Below, in pieces: positions 17,129-25,186 of a DNA stretch of 64,000 bases; the stretch's first letter is position 1, and each line of letters begins with the position of its first letter. The position numbers and the translations under genes are program-made. Source of the DNA: Alicyclobacillus_A sp963788285. GTDB taxonomy: Bacteria > Bacillota > Bacilli > Alicyclobacillales > Alicyclobacillaceae. The DNA lies in the NCBI GenBank assembly GCA_963788285.1, contig CAWBGB010000007.1:496001-560000 (forward strand), read 5' to 3'. The notes beneath the pieces are model-generated. The model did not search any database, was not told where the DNA came from, and worked only from the letters and a program-made list of their open reading frames with translations.

Positions 17129-17755
17129 ATGGCAAGATATACCGGATCTGTTTGCCGCCTCTGCCGCCGTGAAGGCGTAAAGCTCTACTTGAAGGGTGAA
17201 CGCTGCTTCAGTGAGAAGTGCGCGGTAGACCGTCGGCCATTTCCACCTGGACAACATGGACAAGGCCGTCGCCGTAATTCCGAATACGGTCTGCAACTTC
17301 GCGAAAAGCAGAAGGCACGCCGTTATTATGGCGTTTTGGAGAAACAATTTGAAGCGTATTACGACGAAGCCGCTCGCCGGCCAGGCATTACGGGTGAAAA
17401 CCTGTTGCAAATCCTTGAAAGCCGTTTGGACAACGTCGTGTATCGACTTGGGTTTGCGGCTTCCCGTGCGGAAGCACGTCAACTTGTTCGCCATGGCCAC
17501 TTCACTGTGAATGGCCGCAAGGTGGACATCCCGTCGTACTTGACCAAGGCCGGAGACGTGATTGCCATCCGCGAGAAGAGCCAACAGGTGGCTCGCATCA
17601 AAACCCTGCTCGAAAACGCGGAGTCTCGAACGATTGCACCTTGGCTTGAACTGGACCTCGCGAACAAGAGCGGTAAGGTTGTCCGCGTGCCATCGCGTGA
17701 TGAAATCGACGCGCCTGTGGCAGAGCAGATGATCGTTGAACATTACTCGCGCTAA
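17129..17755 (+). CDS. rpsD: 30S ribosomal protein S4
   Basis: S4 is a primary 16S rRNA-binding protein and a known autogenous repressor in several bacteria. The 208-residue product has the zinc-type N-terminus (CRLCRREG ... CFSEKCAVDRR, four cysteines), the S4 RNA-binding domain around residues 95-160 (ESRLDNVVYRLGFAASRAEAR) and the YSR end. GGAGGTG precedes the ATG. Its location between rpsK and rpoA differs from B. subtilis, where rpsD stands alone, but is common in other Bacillota. Confidence 0.97.
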   Translation: MARYTGSVCRLCRREGVKLYLKGERCFSEKCAVDRRPFPPGQHGQGRRRNSEYGLQLREKQKARRYYGVLEKQFEAYYDEAARRPGITGENLLQILESRLDNVVYRLGFAASRAEARQLVRHGHFTVNGRKVDIPSYLTKAGDVIAIREKSQQVARIKTLLENAESRTIAPWLELDLANKSGKVVRVPSRDEIDAPVAEQMIVEHYSR

Positions 17756-17799
17756 TCCGACCCACATTCAGTGGAAGGTTGCATGCCGGTCCAATAGGG

Positions 17800-17840
17800 A
17801 CGAGGTGTCCAATGGACAGCCCCGGGAAACCGGGCTTGAT
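17800..17840 (+). other. Structured rpsD-rpoA intergenic leader
   Basis: The 181-base gap between rpsD and rpoA holds a TGTCC-AAT-GGACA hairpin (17806-17818) directly followed by a CCCGG stem closed by a GAAA tetraloop (17821-17834). GNRA loops on GC stems are typical of folded RNA. A role in S4 autoregulation or in setting rpoA expression is possible; I cannot assign it to a known family. Confidence 0.45.
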
Positions 17841-17936
17841 TTGGGCGCCGCTGTGTCCGGTGAAGGCGAGGGGGCCAGGTGTTTGGTGGGGTGACTACCA
17901 AGTACACCGTGCCCCGCGAAGCGAGGAGGGTTACGG

Positions 17937-18875
17937 ATGATCGAAATTGAGAAGCCGAAGATTGAGGTTGTCGAGTCTACCGACAGGTATGGAAAGTTTG
18001 TGGTGGAGCCCCTGGAACGCGGCTACGGCACGACCATAGGGAACTCCCTGCGGAGAATTCTGCTGTCCTCCATTCCTGGCGCCGCCGTGCGCTCGGTGAA
18101 AATTGAAGGTGTATTGCATGAGTTCTCGACCATTCCTGGCGTAAAAGAGGACACGACAGAAATTATCCTCAATCTCAAACGGCTCTCGCTGAGAATACAC
18201 TCCGACGAGGACAAGATTCTTGTCATCGACGCGGAGGGCGGCGGAACCGTCACGGCCGCCGACATTCGTGCGGATTCCGACGTCGACATTGTGAACCCGG
18301 ATCTTCACATCGCAACGCTGTCGGAAGGCGCCCGGTTGTACGCGGAGTTGGTGGCGGGCCGCGGGCGTGGATATGTACCCGCGGATCGCAATAAGACGGG
18401 AGACCTGGAGATTGGTGTTATTCCTGTCGACTCCATCTACTCTCCGATTATCCGCGTCAACTTCTCGGTTGAGAACACGCGTGTCGGTCAAGTCACGGAC
18501 TACGATAAGCTCACCCTCGAAGTATGGACCGACGGCAGTATCGCACCTGAAGAAGCGGTGAGTTTGGGTGCCAAGATTCTCACAGAGCACCTGTTTCTGT
18601 TTGTCGGCTTGACCGAGCACGGCAAGGACGCAGATATCATGGTTGAGAAAGAAGAGACGGCGTTCGACAAGACGCTCGACATGCCGATTGAAGAACTCGA
18701 CCTGTCTGTCCGTTCCTACAACTGTCTGAAACGAGCCGGCATCAATACGGTTGGCGAACTTTGCTCGAAGACCGAAGAAGAAATGATGAAAGTCCGGAAC
18801 CTGGGACGGAAGTCGCTCGAGGAAGTCGTAGAGAAGCTGAACGGTTTGGGCCTGTCGTTGCGGCAGGAAGACTGA
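17937..18875 (+). CDS. rpoA: RNA polymerase alpha subunit
   Basis: Alpha dimers seed RNA polymerase assembly and, through the C-terminal domain, contact UP elements and activators. The 312-residue product has the N-terminal RYGKFVVEPLERGYGTTIGNSLRR block, the central GRGRGYVPADRN segment, and a complete C-terminal domain (ELDLSVRSYNCLKRAGINTV ... VRNLGRKSLEEV) near residues 238-300. AGGAGGG precedes the ATG. It is followed by rplQ after 49 bases. Confidence 0.98.
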   Translation: MIEIEKPKIEVVESTDRYGKFVVEPLERGYGTTIGNSLRRILLSSIPGAAVRSVKIEGVLHEFSTIPGVKEDTTEIILNLKRLSLRIHSDEDKILVIDAEGGGTVTAADIRADSDVDIVNPDLHIATLSEGARLYAELVAGRGRGYVPADRNKTGDLEIGVIPVDSIYSPIIRVNFSVENTRVGQVTDYDKLTLEVWTDGSIAPEEAVSLGAKILTEHLFLFVGLTEHGKDADIMVEKEETAFDKTLDMPIEELDLSVRSYNCLKRAGINTVGELCSKTEEEMMKVRNLGRKSLEEVVEKLNGLGLSLRQED

Positions 18876-18924
18876 TTGGCAAATACATGGCATGACATGG
18901 ACCGCAGGGGAGGGAGACTGAGAA

Positions 18925-19287
18925 ATGCCATACCGTAAACTCGGACGTACATCCAGCGCACGTAAGGCGCTGTTCCGCAGCCTCGTTACAGACTTGTTTC
19001 TGTACGAACGCATTCAGACCACGGAAGCAAAAGCGAAAGAAATCCGAAAGATTGCTGACAAACTGATCACGCTGGCGAAACGGGGCGACTTGCACGCACG
19101 CCGTCAAGTGGCTTCGTTTGTCCGCGCCGAGCTCGTGAGCGACGAGTCCAATCAGGACGTGGTGCAGAAGTTGTTCTCCGAAATCGCTCCACGGTTTAAG
19201 GACCGCAATGGTGGTTACACGCGCACGGTCAAGGTCGGACCGCGCCGTGGCGACGCAGCACCCATGGTGATTATCGAACTCGTGTAA
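18925..19287 (+). CDS. rplQ: 50S ribosomal protein L17
   Basis: L17 lies near the tunnel exit. The 120-residue product has the conserved YRKLGRTSSARKALFRSLVTDL opening, the ERIQTTEAKAKEIRK block and the C-terminal YTRTVKVGPRRGDAAPMVIIEL. GGGAGGGAG precedes the ATG. It ends the alpha operon; truA starts only 51 bases later without the energy-coupling transporter genes found there in B. subtilis. Confidence 0.97.
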   Translation: MPYRKLGRTSSARKALFRSLVTDLFLYERIQTTEAKAKEIRKIADKLITLAKRGDLHARRQVASFVRAELVSDESNQDVVQKLFSEIAPRFKDRNGGYTRTVKVGPRRGDAAPMVIIELV

Positions 19288-19338
19288 CGACGAGCGCCGT
19301 GTGTTGTTGTCACTCTTCAACACTGGCGGTGACCTGGT

Positions 19339-20085
19339 ATGATGAAGATTAAACTAACCATCGCTTACGACGGAACCGACTTCCACGGGTTTGCCCGCCA
19401 ACGCGGGCTCCGGACCGTGCAGGGGACGTTGGAAGATACGCTGCAGCGGATCCTGAGACAGCCCGTGGAAGTTTTCGGGTCCGGGCGCACGGACGCAGGC
19501 GTACATGCCCGTGGACAAGTGGTGCACTGGACGCAGGAGAAAGGACCTCCCGCGTCGCGCTACCCATATTTGTTACGCCGCGCGTTGCCGTCGGACATCG
19601 TACCCATTGCGGCCAGCGAAGTATCCGACGCGTTTCACGCGCGCTTTTGCGTTGATAGGAAGACCTATCGGTATACGATTCAACGGGCAGCGGTGGAGGA
19701 CATCTTCACAAACCGATATTCCTGGCATCAACCGCAGCCGCTCGACACGGACTTGATGCGTGAAGCCGCGCAGTATTTGCTAGGCACGCATGATTTTACA
19801 AGTTTTTGTGCCGCGGCAACGCCAGTCGAGGATAAACGCCGGACGATTTACGATATTACGTTGATTGAACGTGATACGTATCTTGATATCTACTGTACCG
19901 GCAACGGTTTTCTGCAGTACATGGTACGTATCATCGTAGGCACGTTGGTCGACATCGGACAGGGCCATCTGAAGCGAGATATACGCGATATCTTGCAGGC
20001 TAGGGACAGAACCCTCGCGGGACGGACCGCCCCGGCCAAAGGCCTGACACTCTGGGAAGTTCGGTACAGAGACTTGGATACTTGA
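19339..20085 (+). CDS. truA: tRNA pseudouridine(38-40) synthase TruA
   Basis: TruA converts uridines 38-40 of many tRNA anticodon stems to pseudouridine. The 248-residue product has the YDGTDFHGFARQ opening and the catalytic GSGRTDAGVHARGQVVHW motif near residues 48-65, with the essential aspartate in RTDAG. A second ATG follows directly, so the start could be one codon later; the ribosome site is weak. It lies between rplQ and the rplM promoter. Confidence 0.96.
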   Translation: MMKIKLTIAYDGTDFHGFARQRGLRTVQGTLEDTLQRILRQPVEVFGSGRTDAGVHARGQVVHWTQEKGPPASRYPYLLRRALPSDIVPIAASEVSDAFHARFCVDRKTYRYTIQRAAVEDIFTNRYSWHQPQPLDTDLMREAAQYLLGTHDFTSFCAAATPVEDKRRTIYDITLIERDTYLDIYCTGNGFLQYMVRIIVGTLVDIGQGHLKRDIRDILQARDRTLAGRTAPAKGLTLWEVRYRDLDT

Positions 20086-20110
20086 CCAGAGAGTCGGAGT
20101 GTAATACAAT
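20082..20110 (+). promoter_or_regulatory. Promoter of rplM-rpsI
   Basis: TTGACC (20082-20087) and TACAAT (20105-20110) are separated by 17 bases at the end of truA. The leader of about 65 bases contains a TCACTG/CAGTGA hairpin (20128-20153), placed like the L13 leader known in Bacilli. Confidence 0.65.
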
Positions 20111-20127
20111 ACTCGCTAGTGTTTTTC

Positions 20128-20153
20128 TCACTGCACCCCGTTACAAACAGTGA
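20128..20153 (+). promoter_or_regulatory. Candidate L13-type leader hairpin
   Basis: A six-base-pair stem TCACTG/CAGTGA with a 14-base loop lies between the rplM promoter and its ribosome site. Autogenous L13 leaders occur at this position in Bacilli. The match is positional; I have not aligned it with the family consensus. Confidence 0.35.
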
Positions 20154-20182
20154 TGAAGAACGTGAAATCAGGAGGGACTCCC

Positions 20183-20623
20183 ATGCGAACGACGTACATG
20201 GCAAAGCCAAACGCCGTGGAACGCAAGTGGTATGTGATTGACGCAGCGGGTAAGCGCGTTGGCCGTCTCGCGAGCGAAATCGCATCCATTTTACGTGGAA
20301 AGCATAAGCCGGAGTTCACGCCCCACGTGGATACAGGCGACTTTGTCGTCGTGGTAAACGTGGAGAAGGTAGTGTTCAGCGGCCAGAAGTTATACAAGAA
20401 GATGTACCGTCGCCACTCTGGGTACCCCGGTGGGTTGAAGGAAGTGCGTGCGGTTGATCTGTTGAAGACGCATCCGGAAAGGGTATTGTACCAGGCTGTG
20501 AAGGGCATGCTCCCACACAATTCCCTGGGTCGCCGACAACTGACGAAGTTGAAGCTGTACGCCGGACCGGAACACCCACATCAAGCCCAGCAGCCGATTC
20601 CGTGGGAATCTGCGAGCAACTAA
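20183..20623 (+). CDS. rplM: 50S ribosomal protein L13
   Basis: L13 is an early-assembly 50S protein. The product is 146 residues when started at the ATG at 20183 (MRTTYMAKPNAVERKWY), behind CAGGAGGGA; an upstream in-frame start at 20150 would add eleven untypical residues. Conserved blocks include DAAGKRVGRLASEIA and YRHSGYPGG. It is followed by rpsI after 18 bases, forming the usual pair. Confidence 0.96.
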   Translation: MRTTYMAKPNAVERKWYVIDAAGKRVGRLASEIASILRGKHKPEFTPHVDTGDFVVVVNVEKVVFSGQKLYKKMYRRHSGYPGGLKEVRAVDLLKTHPERVLYQAVKGMLPHNSLGRRQLTKLKLYAGPEHPHQAQQPIPWESASN

Positions 20624-20641
20624 CGGAGGAGGGACTCTGCC

Positions 20642-21034
20642 ATGGCACAATTGGCGTATCTTGGCACAGGCCGTCGTAAGCATTCCGTAGCTCGCGTCCG
20701 GCTGGTGCCCGGCGATGGCAAGATTATCATTAATCGCCGTGATATGAACGAGTACTTTGGATTGGAAACGCTGCGACTGATTGTGAAGCAGCCCCTGCTT
20801 TTGACGGAGACGTTGAACCGTTATGACGTTTACGCAAACGTCTATGGCGGTGGTATTGCAGGTCAAGCAGGTGCCATTCGGCACGGAATTGCCCGCGCAT
20901 TGTTGAAGGTTGACCCCGAACTGCGCGGCCCCTTGAAGAAAGCGGGCTTCCTGACGCGGGATGCACGCATGAAGGAACGGAAGAAATACGGCTTGAAGGC
21001 TGCACGTCGTGCACCGCAGTTCTCGAAGCGTTAA
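20642..21034 (+). CDS. rpsI: 30S ribosomal protein S9
   Basis: S9 reaches the P-site tRNA with its basic C-terminal tail. The 130-residue product has the GTGRRKHSVARVRLVPG opening, the GGGIAGQAGAIRHGIARAL block and the family-typical KAARRAPQFSKR ending. CGGAGGAGGGA precedes the ATG. Two hairpin terminators follow, closing the ribosomal region. Confidence 0.97.
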   Translation: MAQLAYLGTGRRKHSVARVRLVPGDGKIIINRRDMNEYFGLETLRLIVKQPLLLTETLNRYDVYANVYGGGIAGQAGAIRHGIARALLKVDPELRGPLKKAGFLTRDARMKERKKYGLKAARRAPQFSKR

Positions 21035-21051
21035 GTTCAAATCTACGACCG

Positions 21052-21083
21052 GATGTCGACATTCTTGTCGGCATCTTTTTTTT
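21052..21083 (+). terminator. Terminator after rpsI
   Basis: GATGTCGAC pairs with GTCGGCATC (nine pairs including one G-U) around a six-base loop and is followed at once by eight T residues. It is a textbook intrinsic terminator 17 bases after the rpsI stop. Confidence 0.9.
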
Positions 21084-21142
21084 GACCGCGTCGTGCAGCA
21101 TTCCGTCGAAGCGGTAGCCCCCGTGTGAAACTAGGTTATTAA

Positions 21143-21181
21143 ACCGATGACGGCCCATTATGAAACCCATCGGTCTTTTTT
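21143..21181 (+). terminator. Second terminator before cwlD
   Basis: ACCGATG (21143-21149) pairs with CATCGGT (21168-21174) and is followed by CTTTTTT. It backs up the first rpsI terminator. Confidence 0.65.
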
Positions 21182-21260
21182 ATGCGAATACATGACCTGG
21201 GTCTTACTGCATACACTGTATGGGGACAATCACCGAATTCGGAAAACGAGGTGACTTCCC

Positions 21261-21968
21261 TTGTTTGCGCGAACAACTTTGGCAGCACTCGCAGCGTTCA
21301 CATTGCTCTTCGTACTTCTACCCGTGTCAGCTGAGGCGGAGGAATTTGGACTGGCGCAAAAGACCATTGTCATTGACGCTGGGCACGGCGGGCCCGACGG
21401 CGGTGCAGAGACGGCGGATGGAAGGCCGGAAAAGGTCGTGACCCTTGCCATCGCCAAAAAGTTAAAAATTCTACTCCAACAGGCGGGTGCCACCGTCTAC
21501 ATGACGAGAGGGACAGACGACGACTTGGCAACCGACGAAGATCAAGCGATGGGACTCCGACACCAGTCGGACCTGCGTAACCGAACTCGCTTAGCGAAAT
21601 CTAAAGAACCGGATGCGTTTGTCAGCGTTCACTGCAACGCTTCACCTTCCCCATTGTGGCGCGGTGCCCACACCATTTACATGAGGGACAACCCGGAAGG
21701 TGAGCAGTTGGCAAAGATCATGCAGGCACGCTTCAAGGAGCTGTTGCTCCCGACCAAACGGGAAGCGGATGACATGGACACCCTGTATTTGCTCAGGCGG
21801 ATTCCAGGGCCTTCGGTGCTGGCGGAGGTTGGATTTCTATCGAATTCAGAGGAAGCGAGCGCGTTGCACACAGAAAAGTATCAACAAACGATTGCTTTTG
21901 CAATGTACCTCTCTCTGTTGGACTACTTTCAGCACGCAACGGACAACCAGGATGAGGATGCCTCATGA
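21261..21968 (+). CDS. cwlD: N-acetylmuramoyl-L-alanine amidase CwlD
   Basis: CwlD removes the stem peptide from muramic acid in spore cortex, the first step to muramic lactam, which germination enzymes need. The 235-residue product has a signal peptide (residues 1-26, ending SAEA) and an Amidase_3 domain with the zinc ligands in DAGHGG, the glutamate of the GRPEKVV segment, HCNASPSP, and the catalytic glutamate in LAEVGFLSN. GAGGTG lies upstream and the start appears to be a TTG at 21261. It precedes salA and gerD, as in Bacilli. Confidence 0.93.
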   Translation: MFARTTLAALAAFTLLFVLLPVSAEAEEFGLAQKTIVIDAGHGGPDGGAETADGRPEKVVTLAIAKKLKILLQQAGATVYMTRGTDDDLATDEDQAMGLRHQSDLRNRTRLAKSKEPDAFVSVHCNASPSPLWRGAHTIYMRDNPEGEQLAKIMQARFKELLLPTKREADDMDTLYLLRRIPGPSVLAEVGFLSNSEEASALHTEKYQQTIAFAMYLSLLDYFQHATDNQDEDAS

Positions 21969-22450
21969 AGGGATTTACGCCTTACAATCGGAAGCTGGCC
22001 AGGCGACGACTTTTCGCGCTGGCCACTTTGACGATCCTACTCTCCTTGATTACATGGCATGCGGTGCAGAGCACCAAGATTATACCCTCAGCTCCGATGA
22101 TGAGTGCGAACGGCGCCGCGAACGTGCAGAACATGCACGTGTACTCCACGGGTCGCACATGGGCTGGAGAGCCTCTGTACCAACTGAAAAATGACGGTGC
22201 TACGGCGCTACAGAGGATCAAGGTCTCCAGTTGGGCCGAAAGCTTGCTCCCTATCCTGTATATCGGAGAACAGCTGCCGAGCGAAATCTACCGCCAGCGC
22301 CCCCTGGCCTCGGCCCCGTATACACTTCTCTCCCACCAGTCATTGTGGTTCGTCGGCCCCGCCTCTGCAGAGACCAACACATTTGCGGTCATGTGGCAGG
22401 CTGACGGACACGAGGAATATGCCAGTTTGAAGGTGTCCGAAGGCGGATAA
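21965..22450 (+). CDS. Unknown single-pass membrane protein
   Basis: I do not recognise this 161-residue protein. It has a basic N-terminus, one membrane segment near residues 15-32 (LFALATLTILLSLITWHAV) and an extracellular part rich in short beta-like stretches. The ATG overlaps the cwlD stop in ATGA, so it is translated with CwlD and may act in spore or envelope formation (inference). A promoter for salA follows its stop. Confidence 0.7.
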   Translation: MKGFTPYNRKLARRRLFALATLTILLSLITWHAVQSTKIIPSAPMMSANGAANVQNMHVYSTGRTWAGEPLYQLKNDGATALQRIKVSSWAESLLPILYIGEQLPSEIYRQRPLASAPYTLLSHQSLWFVGPASAETNTFAVMWQADGHEEYASLKVSEGG

Positions 22451-22469
22451 TAGATGACTTCCAGGCGGT

Positions 22470-22498
22470 TTGTGTAGATTCCTGGAATACGGTACACT
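22470..22498 (+). promoter_or_regulatory. Candidate promoter of salA
   Basis: TTGTGT (22470-22475) and TACACT (22493-22498) are separated by 17 bases in the 87-base gap before salA. The -35 is identical to that of the S10 operon promoter. Confidence 0.5.
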
Positions 22499-22537
22499 TA
22501 ACGATGGTGCGTGATTGCTTGCTGGGAGGGCATATTC

Positions 22538-23617
22538 ATGATAACCAAGGAACAAGTTATGGAAGCACTCTGGGATGTCGAAGATCCCGAGATTCATAAA
22601 AGCATTGTTGAATTGGAAATGGTGAAAGACGTCAATGTGGAAGGCTCGAAGATCCACGTGACGGTCGCTGTCACCATTTCAAACTGTCCTCTTCGGACCA
22701 CCATTGAGAAGTCTGTGAGAGATGCTTTGTCCCGCCTTCCAGGCGTTACCGACGTGGATCTGACAATTCAAACGATGACGGATGAAGAGCGGGCCAAGTT
22801 TGCGCAGAAGCTGCGTGGTCGAGCTGAACCGCAGAGCAAGCCACCACTCCTCGAAGTGGATAACAACACGTTATTCCTCGCTGTTGCGTCCGGCAAGGGG
22901 GGCGTCGGCAAGTCGACGGTTACAGCAAATCTGGCGGTTGCTCTGGCTCGCGAAGGGTTGCGCGTCGGCATCATTGATGCGGATATCTATGGCTTTAGCA
23001 TACCTGCCATATTCGGTATCAAGCAAAAACGACCCACTGTCATTGACGACCTGATCATCCCGATAGAAGTAGAGGGTGTCAAACTCATTTCCATGCACTT
23101 TTTCGTGCCGGAAAATAACCCTGTGGTGTGGCGGGGACCGATGTTGGGCAAGATGTTGCGCAACTTCTTCGGCGAAGTGCATTGGGGAGACGTTGACGTG
23201 ATGCTGCTGGACCTTCCACCGGGTACAGGCGATGTCGCGATGGACGTTCATCAGTTGTTGCCAAAGAGCAAGGAATTGATTGTGACCACACCCCAGGCAA
23301 ACGCTGCCGAAGTGGCGGTTCGCGCTGGCGTCATGGGAATTCGAACAAACCATGAAATTGTCGGTGTGGTCGAGAACATGTCCTACTATCAGTGCCCAGG
23401 ATGCGGTGAAAAGTCGTTCCTGTTTGGGAAAGGTGGCGGCGACGAGGTGGCGCGCGCGTTGCGAACGCAGGTTCTGGCGCAGATTCCGATTGCCAGCATG
23501 GACAACAACTCTACCACCGCGCTGTTTGCACCCGACACACCACAAGGCATGGCGTATGCTTCTTTAGCGAAGGGCGTCATGCTGCGAACGAACTTGAAGT
23601 CGGGTGTGAAACAGTGA
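22538..23617 (+). CDS. salA: Mrp/NBP35-family P-loop ATPase (SalA)
   Basis: The 359-residue product has an N-terminal MIP18/DUF59-type domain (residues 1-85) and a ParA/Mrp ATPase domain with the deviant Walker A GKGGVGKST near residue 118, a DADIYG motif, LDLPPGTGDV, and a C-terminal CPGC pair suited to an iron-sulfur cluster. Family members carry Fe-S clusters; the B. subtilis orthologue SalA also represses scoC. Start at 22538 behind GGGAGGG; an upstream frame from 22511 is less likely. Its place after cwlD matches B. subtilis. Confidence 0.9.
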   Translation: MITKEQVMEALWDVEDPEIHKSIVELEMVKDVNVEGSKIHVTVAVTISNCPLRTTIEKSVRDALSRLPGVTDVDLTIQTMTDEERAKFAQKLRGRAEPQSKPPLLEVDNNTLFLAVASGKGGVGKSTVTANLAVALAREGLRVGIIDADIYGFSIPAIFGIKQKRPTVIDDLIIPIEVEGVKLISMHFFVPENNPVVWRGPMLGKMLRNFFGEVHWGDVDVMLLDLPPGTGDVAMDVHQLLPKSKELIVTTPQANAAEVAVRAGVMGIRTNHEIVGVVENMSYYQCPGCGEKSFLFGKGGGDEVARALRTQVLAQIPIASMDNNSTTALFAPDTPQGMAYASLAKGVMLRTNLKSGVKQ

Positions 23618-23635
23618 ACATTGCGCTAACGACAG

Positions 23636-23672
23636 ACGGCCACCGCAGGGTTATCCCGGAGTGGCCGTTTTT
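23636..23672 (+). terminator. Terminator between salA and gerD
   Basis: ACGGCCAC (23636-23643) pairs with GTGGCCGT (23661-23668) and is followed by TTTT. It stops salA transcription and may also serve the convergent gerD. Confidence 0.75.
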
Positions 23673-23713
23673 ACAATTGGGGAAAGTGATATGCGCTGCG
23701 CATGAGGTGATGA

Positions 23714-24379
23714 TTAACCCTCGCCACCGCCACCGTCGGATTGCCCTTGGTCGCCACCACCCTGGCCGCGACCTTTCTTGGATTGTCCTCCACTTTCACC
23801 TCCGGCTTGGTGCATGGATTCGGAAACGGCCTGTTTCAAGGCATCCTGAAATTGCATGCGGAAGCTCGGGGTTTGAAGCGCATCCGTCATGATCTTCATC
23901 ACTTGGCCACGGAACTGCGGTGTTTGCAAGAGCTCTTGAAGATTCTGGGTGAATTCCGGCGACTTTAGTAATACCATCATGTCGCTTTGGTATTGCGGGT
24001 CCTTCATTAACTGTTTTTGTAGTTGAATCAAATTGGGCTGCACGGCCTTTGCCAACGCCGCCGCGAACTTCGGGTCTTTTGCCGCCTGGGTGAGAAACGA
24101 CTGATTCTTGTTGTTTTGTAGCGCGTGTTCCACAGCCTTTGTGATGTCGGTCTCCGACACGACGATTTGCTGTTTCATCGATGGGTCTTGCAAAATGTCT
24201 GCGACGGCCTTTTTACCGTCCGGGGAGTGCAAAATGTCTACGACCATCTGTTTCGTTTGGCCATAATCCTGCTGGTTTTGGGCGCCACTGACGTCCGCTC
24301 CCATACTACCACCCTGCCCACATCCAGCGAGCAGCAGTGCAACCAACAACGGCGGCCACCACCGACGTACTAGGCTCAT
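23714..24379 (-). CDS. gerD: Spore germination lipoprotein GerD
   Basis: GerD is an inner-membrane lipoprotein needed to cluster nutrient germinant receptors into the germinosome. The 221-residue product has a lipobox LLLAGC with the modified cysteine at residue 20, a helical core rich in Q, K and D (QTKQMVVDILHSPDGKKAV ... FRGQVMKIMTDALQTPSF) and a glycine- and glutamine-rich tail. The ATG at 24379 follows GAGGTG; an open frame continues upstream. It lies on the strand opposite to salA, unlike B. subtilis where both run together. Confidence 0.9.
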   Translation of the reverse strand: MSLVRRWWPPLLVALLLAGCGQGGSMGADVSGAQNQQDYGQTKQMVVDILHSPDGKKAVADILQDPSMKQQIVVSETDITKAVEHALQNNKNQSFLTQAAKDPKFAAALAKAVQPNLIQLQKQLMKDPQYQSDMMVLLKSPEFTQNLQELLQTPQFRGQVMKIMTDALQTPSFRMQFQDALKQAVSESMHQAGGESGGQSKKGRGQGGGDQGQSDGGGGEG

Positions 24380-24418
24380 GGCTACACCTCGTTTCGCGAA
24401 CAATTCCACACCGAGAGT

Positions 24419-25186
24419 ATGCGTCTCGCACGTCTGTGTTATTCCGGCAGCCCACTTTTGCTGTTCCTGTTTGCTTTCGCCGTTTGGACAGTCGCGATGC
24501 TGTACGGTATGATGGGAGCGTCGGGAGGCGAAAGCGCGAATGAGACTCAACCAGTTCATTTTTTGCTCGCCAGTACTGTGATGGTCGGTGCACTTACGGG
24601 AGTCATGACGAGCCTATTGGGGCTGTGGATGCACTTGTCTTGGTACGCCGGGCTCGTGTCAGGCGCTTTTTTCTCGACCACCAGCCTGATGCGATTCTGG
24701 GCGTATCTGATGCTTAACTTCGTCGCGCGCGTCACACTACCGAGACGTGTCTGGCGCTGGGCACAAGCCGTCTTTTTACTGATGGCCATTTACGACATGT
24801 TATGGTGGCGCTACCATCTGAACGTCACAATGCATGCAACACATGCCATGTTTAGCACTTATTGCTATCAAGGTTTCTGGCCCCTCGTCGCAGCTATCAT
24901 CGGTGCCTATCTCAAGCGGCGCATGTCCGGTTCAGCGAGTTTCTTGCCTGCCCTATTCTTCATCTACGTGTTCACCGTCATTGACTCACTGCCGTTTATT
25001 TGGTTGCAGTACGGGCTGGGTGCAGTCGGGGCCGCTGGTGAACCAGATTCTCATTGTGATGACGGTGTACAACTTGTAAATCACGTTAATTTATGGGAAA
25101 CTTCTGACTCCAATGAACCAAATGCAGGTGAAAACGGCCAACAAACCGTCGATGTGACGGCTTGTTGGCTTCCAGGGGTTTATTGA
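24419..25186 (+). CDS. kbaA: KbaA-family membrane protein, probable 3' frameshift
   Basis: KbaA activates the KinB branch of the sporulation phosphorelay. The frame has about five membrane segments, and the region SLMRFWAYLMLNFVARVTLP followed by IYDMLWWRY resembles the KbaA family core. Its place between gerD and pdaB agrees. After YGLG near 25013-25035 the sequence turns hydrophilic, while the next frame continues with a membrane segment (PLVNQILIVMTVYNL) to a stop at 25079. The tail to 25186 also overlaps the pdaB terminator and stop, so the true end was probably 25079. The defect is either real or a sequencing error. Confidence 0.65.
   Translation: MRLARLCYSGSPLLLFLFAFAVWTVAMLYGMMGASGGESANETQPVHFLLASTVMVGALTGVMTSLLGLWMHLSWYAGLVSGAFFSTTSLMRFWAYLMLNFVARVTLPRRVWRWAQAVFLLMAIYDMLWWRYHLNVTMHATHAMFSTYCYQGFWPLVAAIIGAYLKRRMSGSASFLPALFFIYVFTVIDSLPFIWLQYGLGAVGAAGEPDSHCDDGVQLVNHVNLWETSDSNEPNAGENGQQTVDVTACWLPGVY
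25131..25169 (-). terminator. Terminator of pdaB
   Basis: GCCAACAAACCGTC (25137-25150) pairs with GACGGCTTGTTGGC (25156-25169) with one mismatch. On the minus strand it is followed by CGTTTT. It sits 11 bases after the pdaB stop. Confidence 0.8.
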
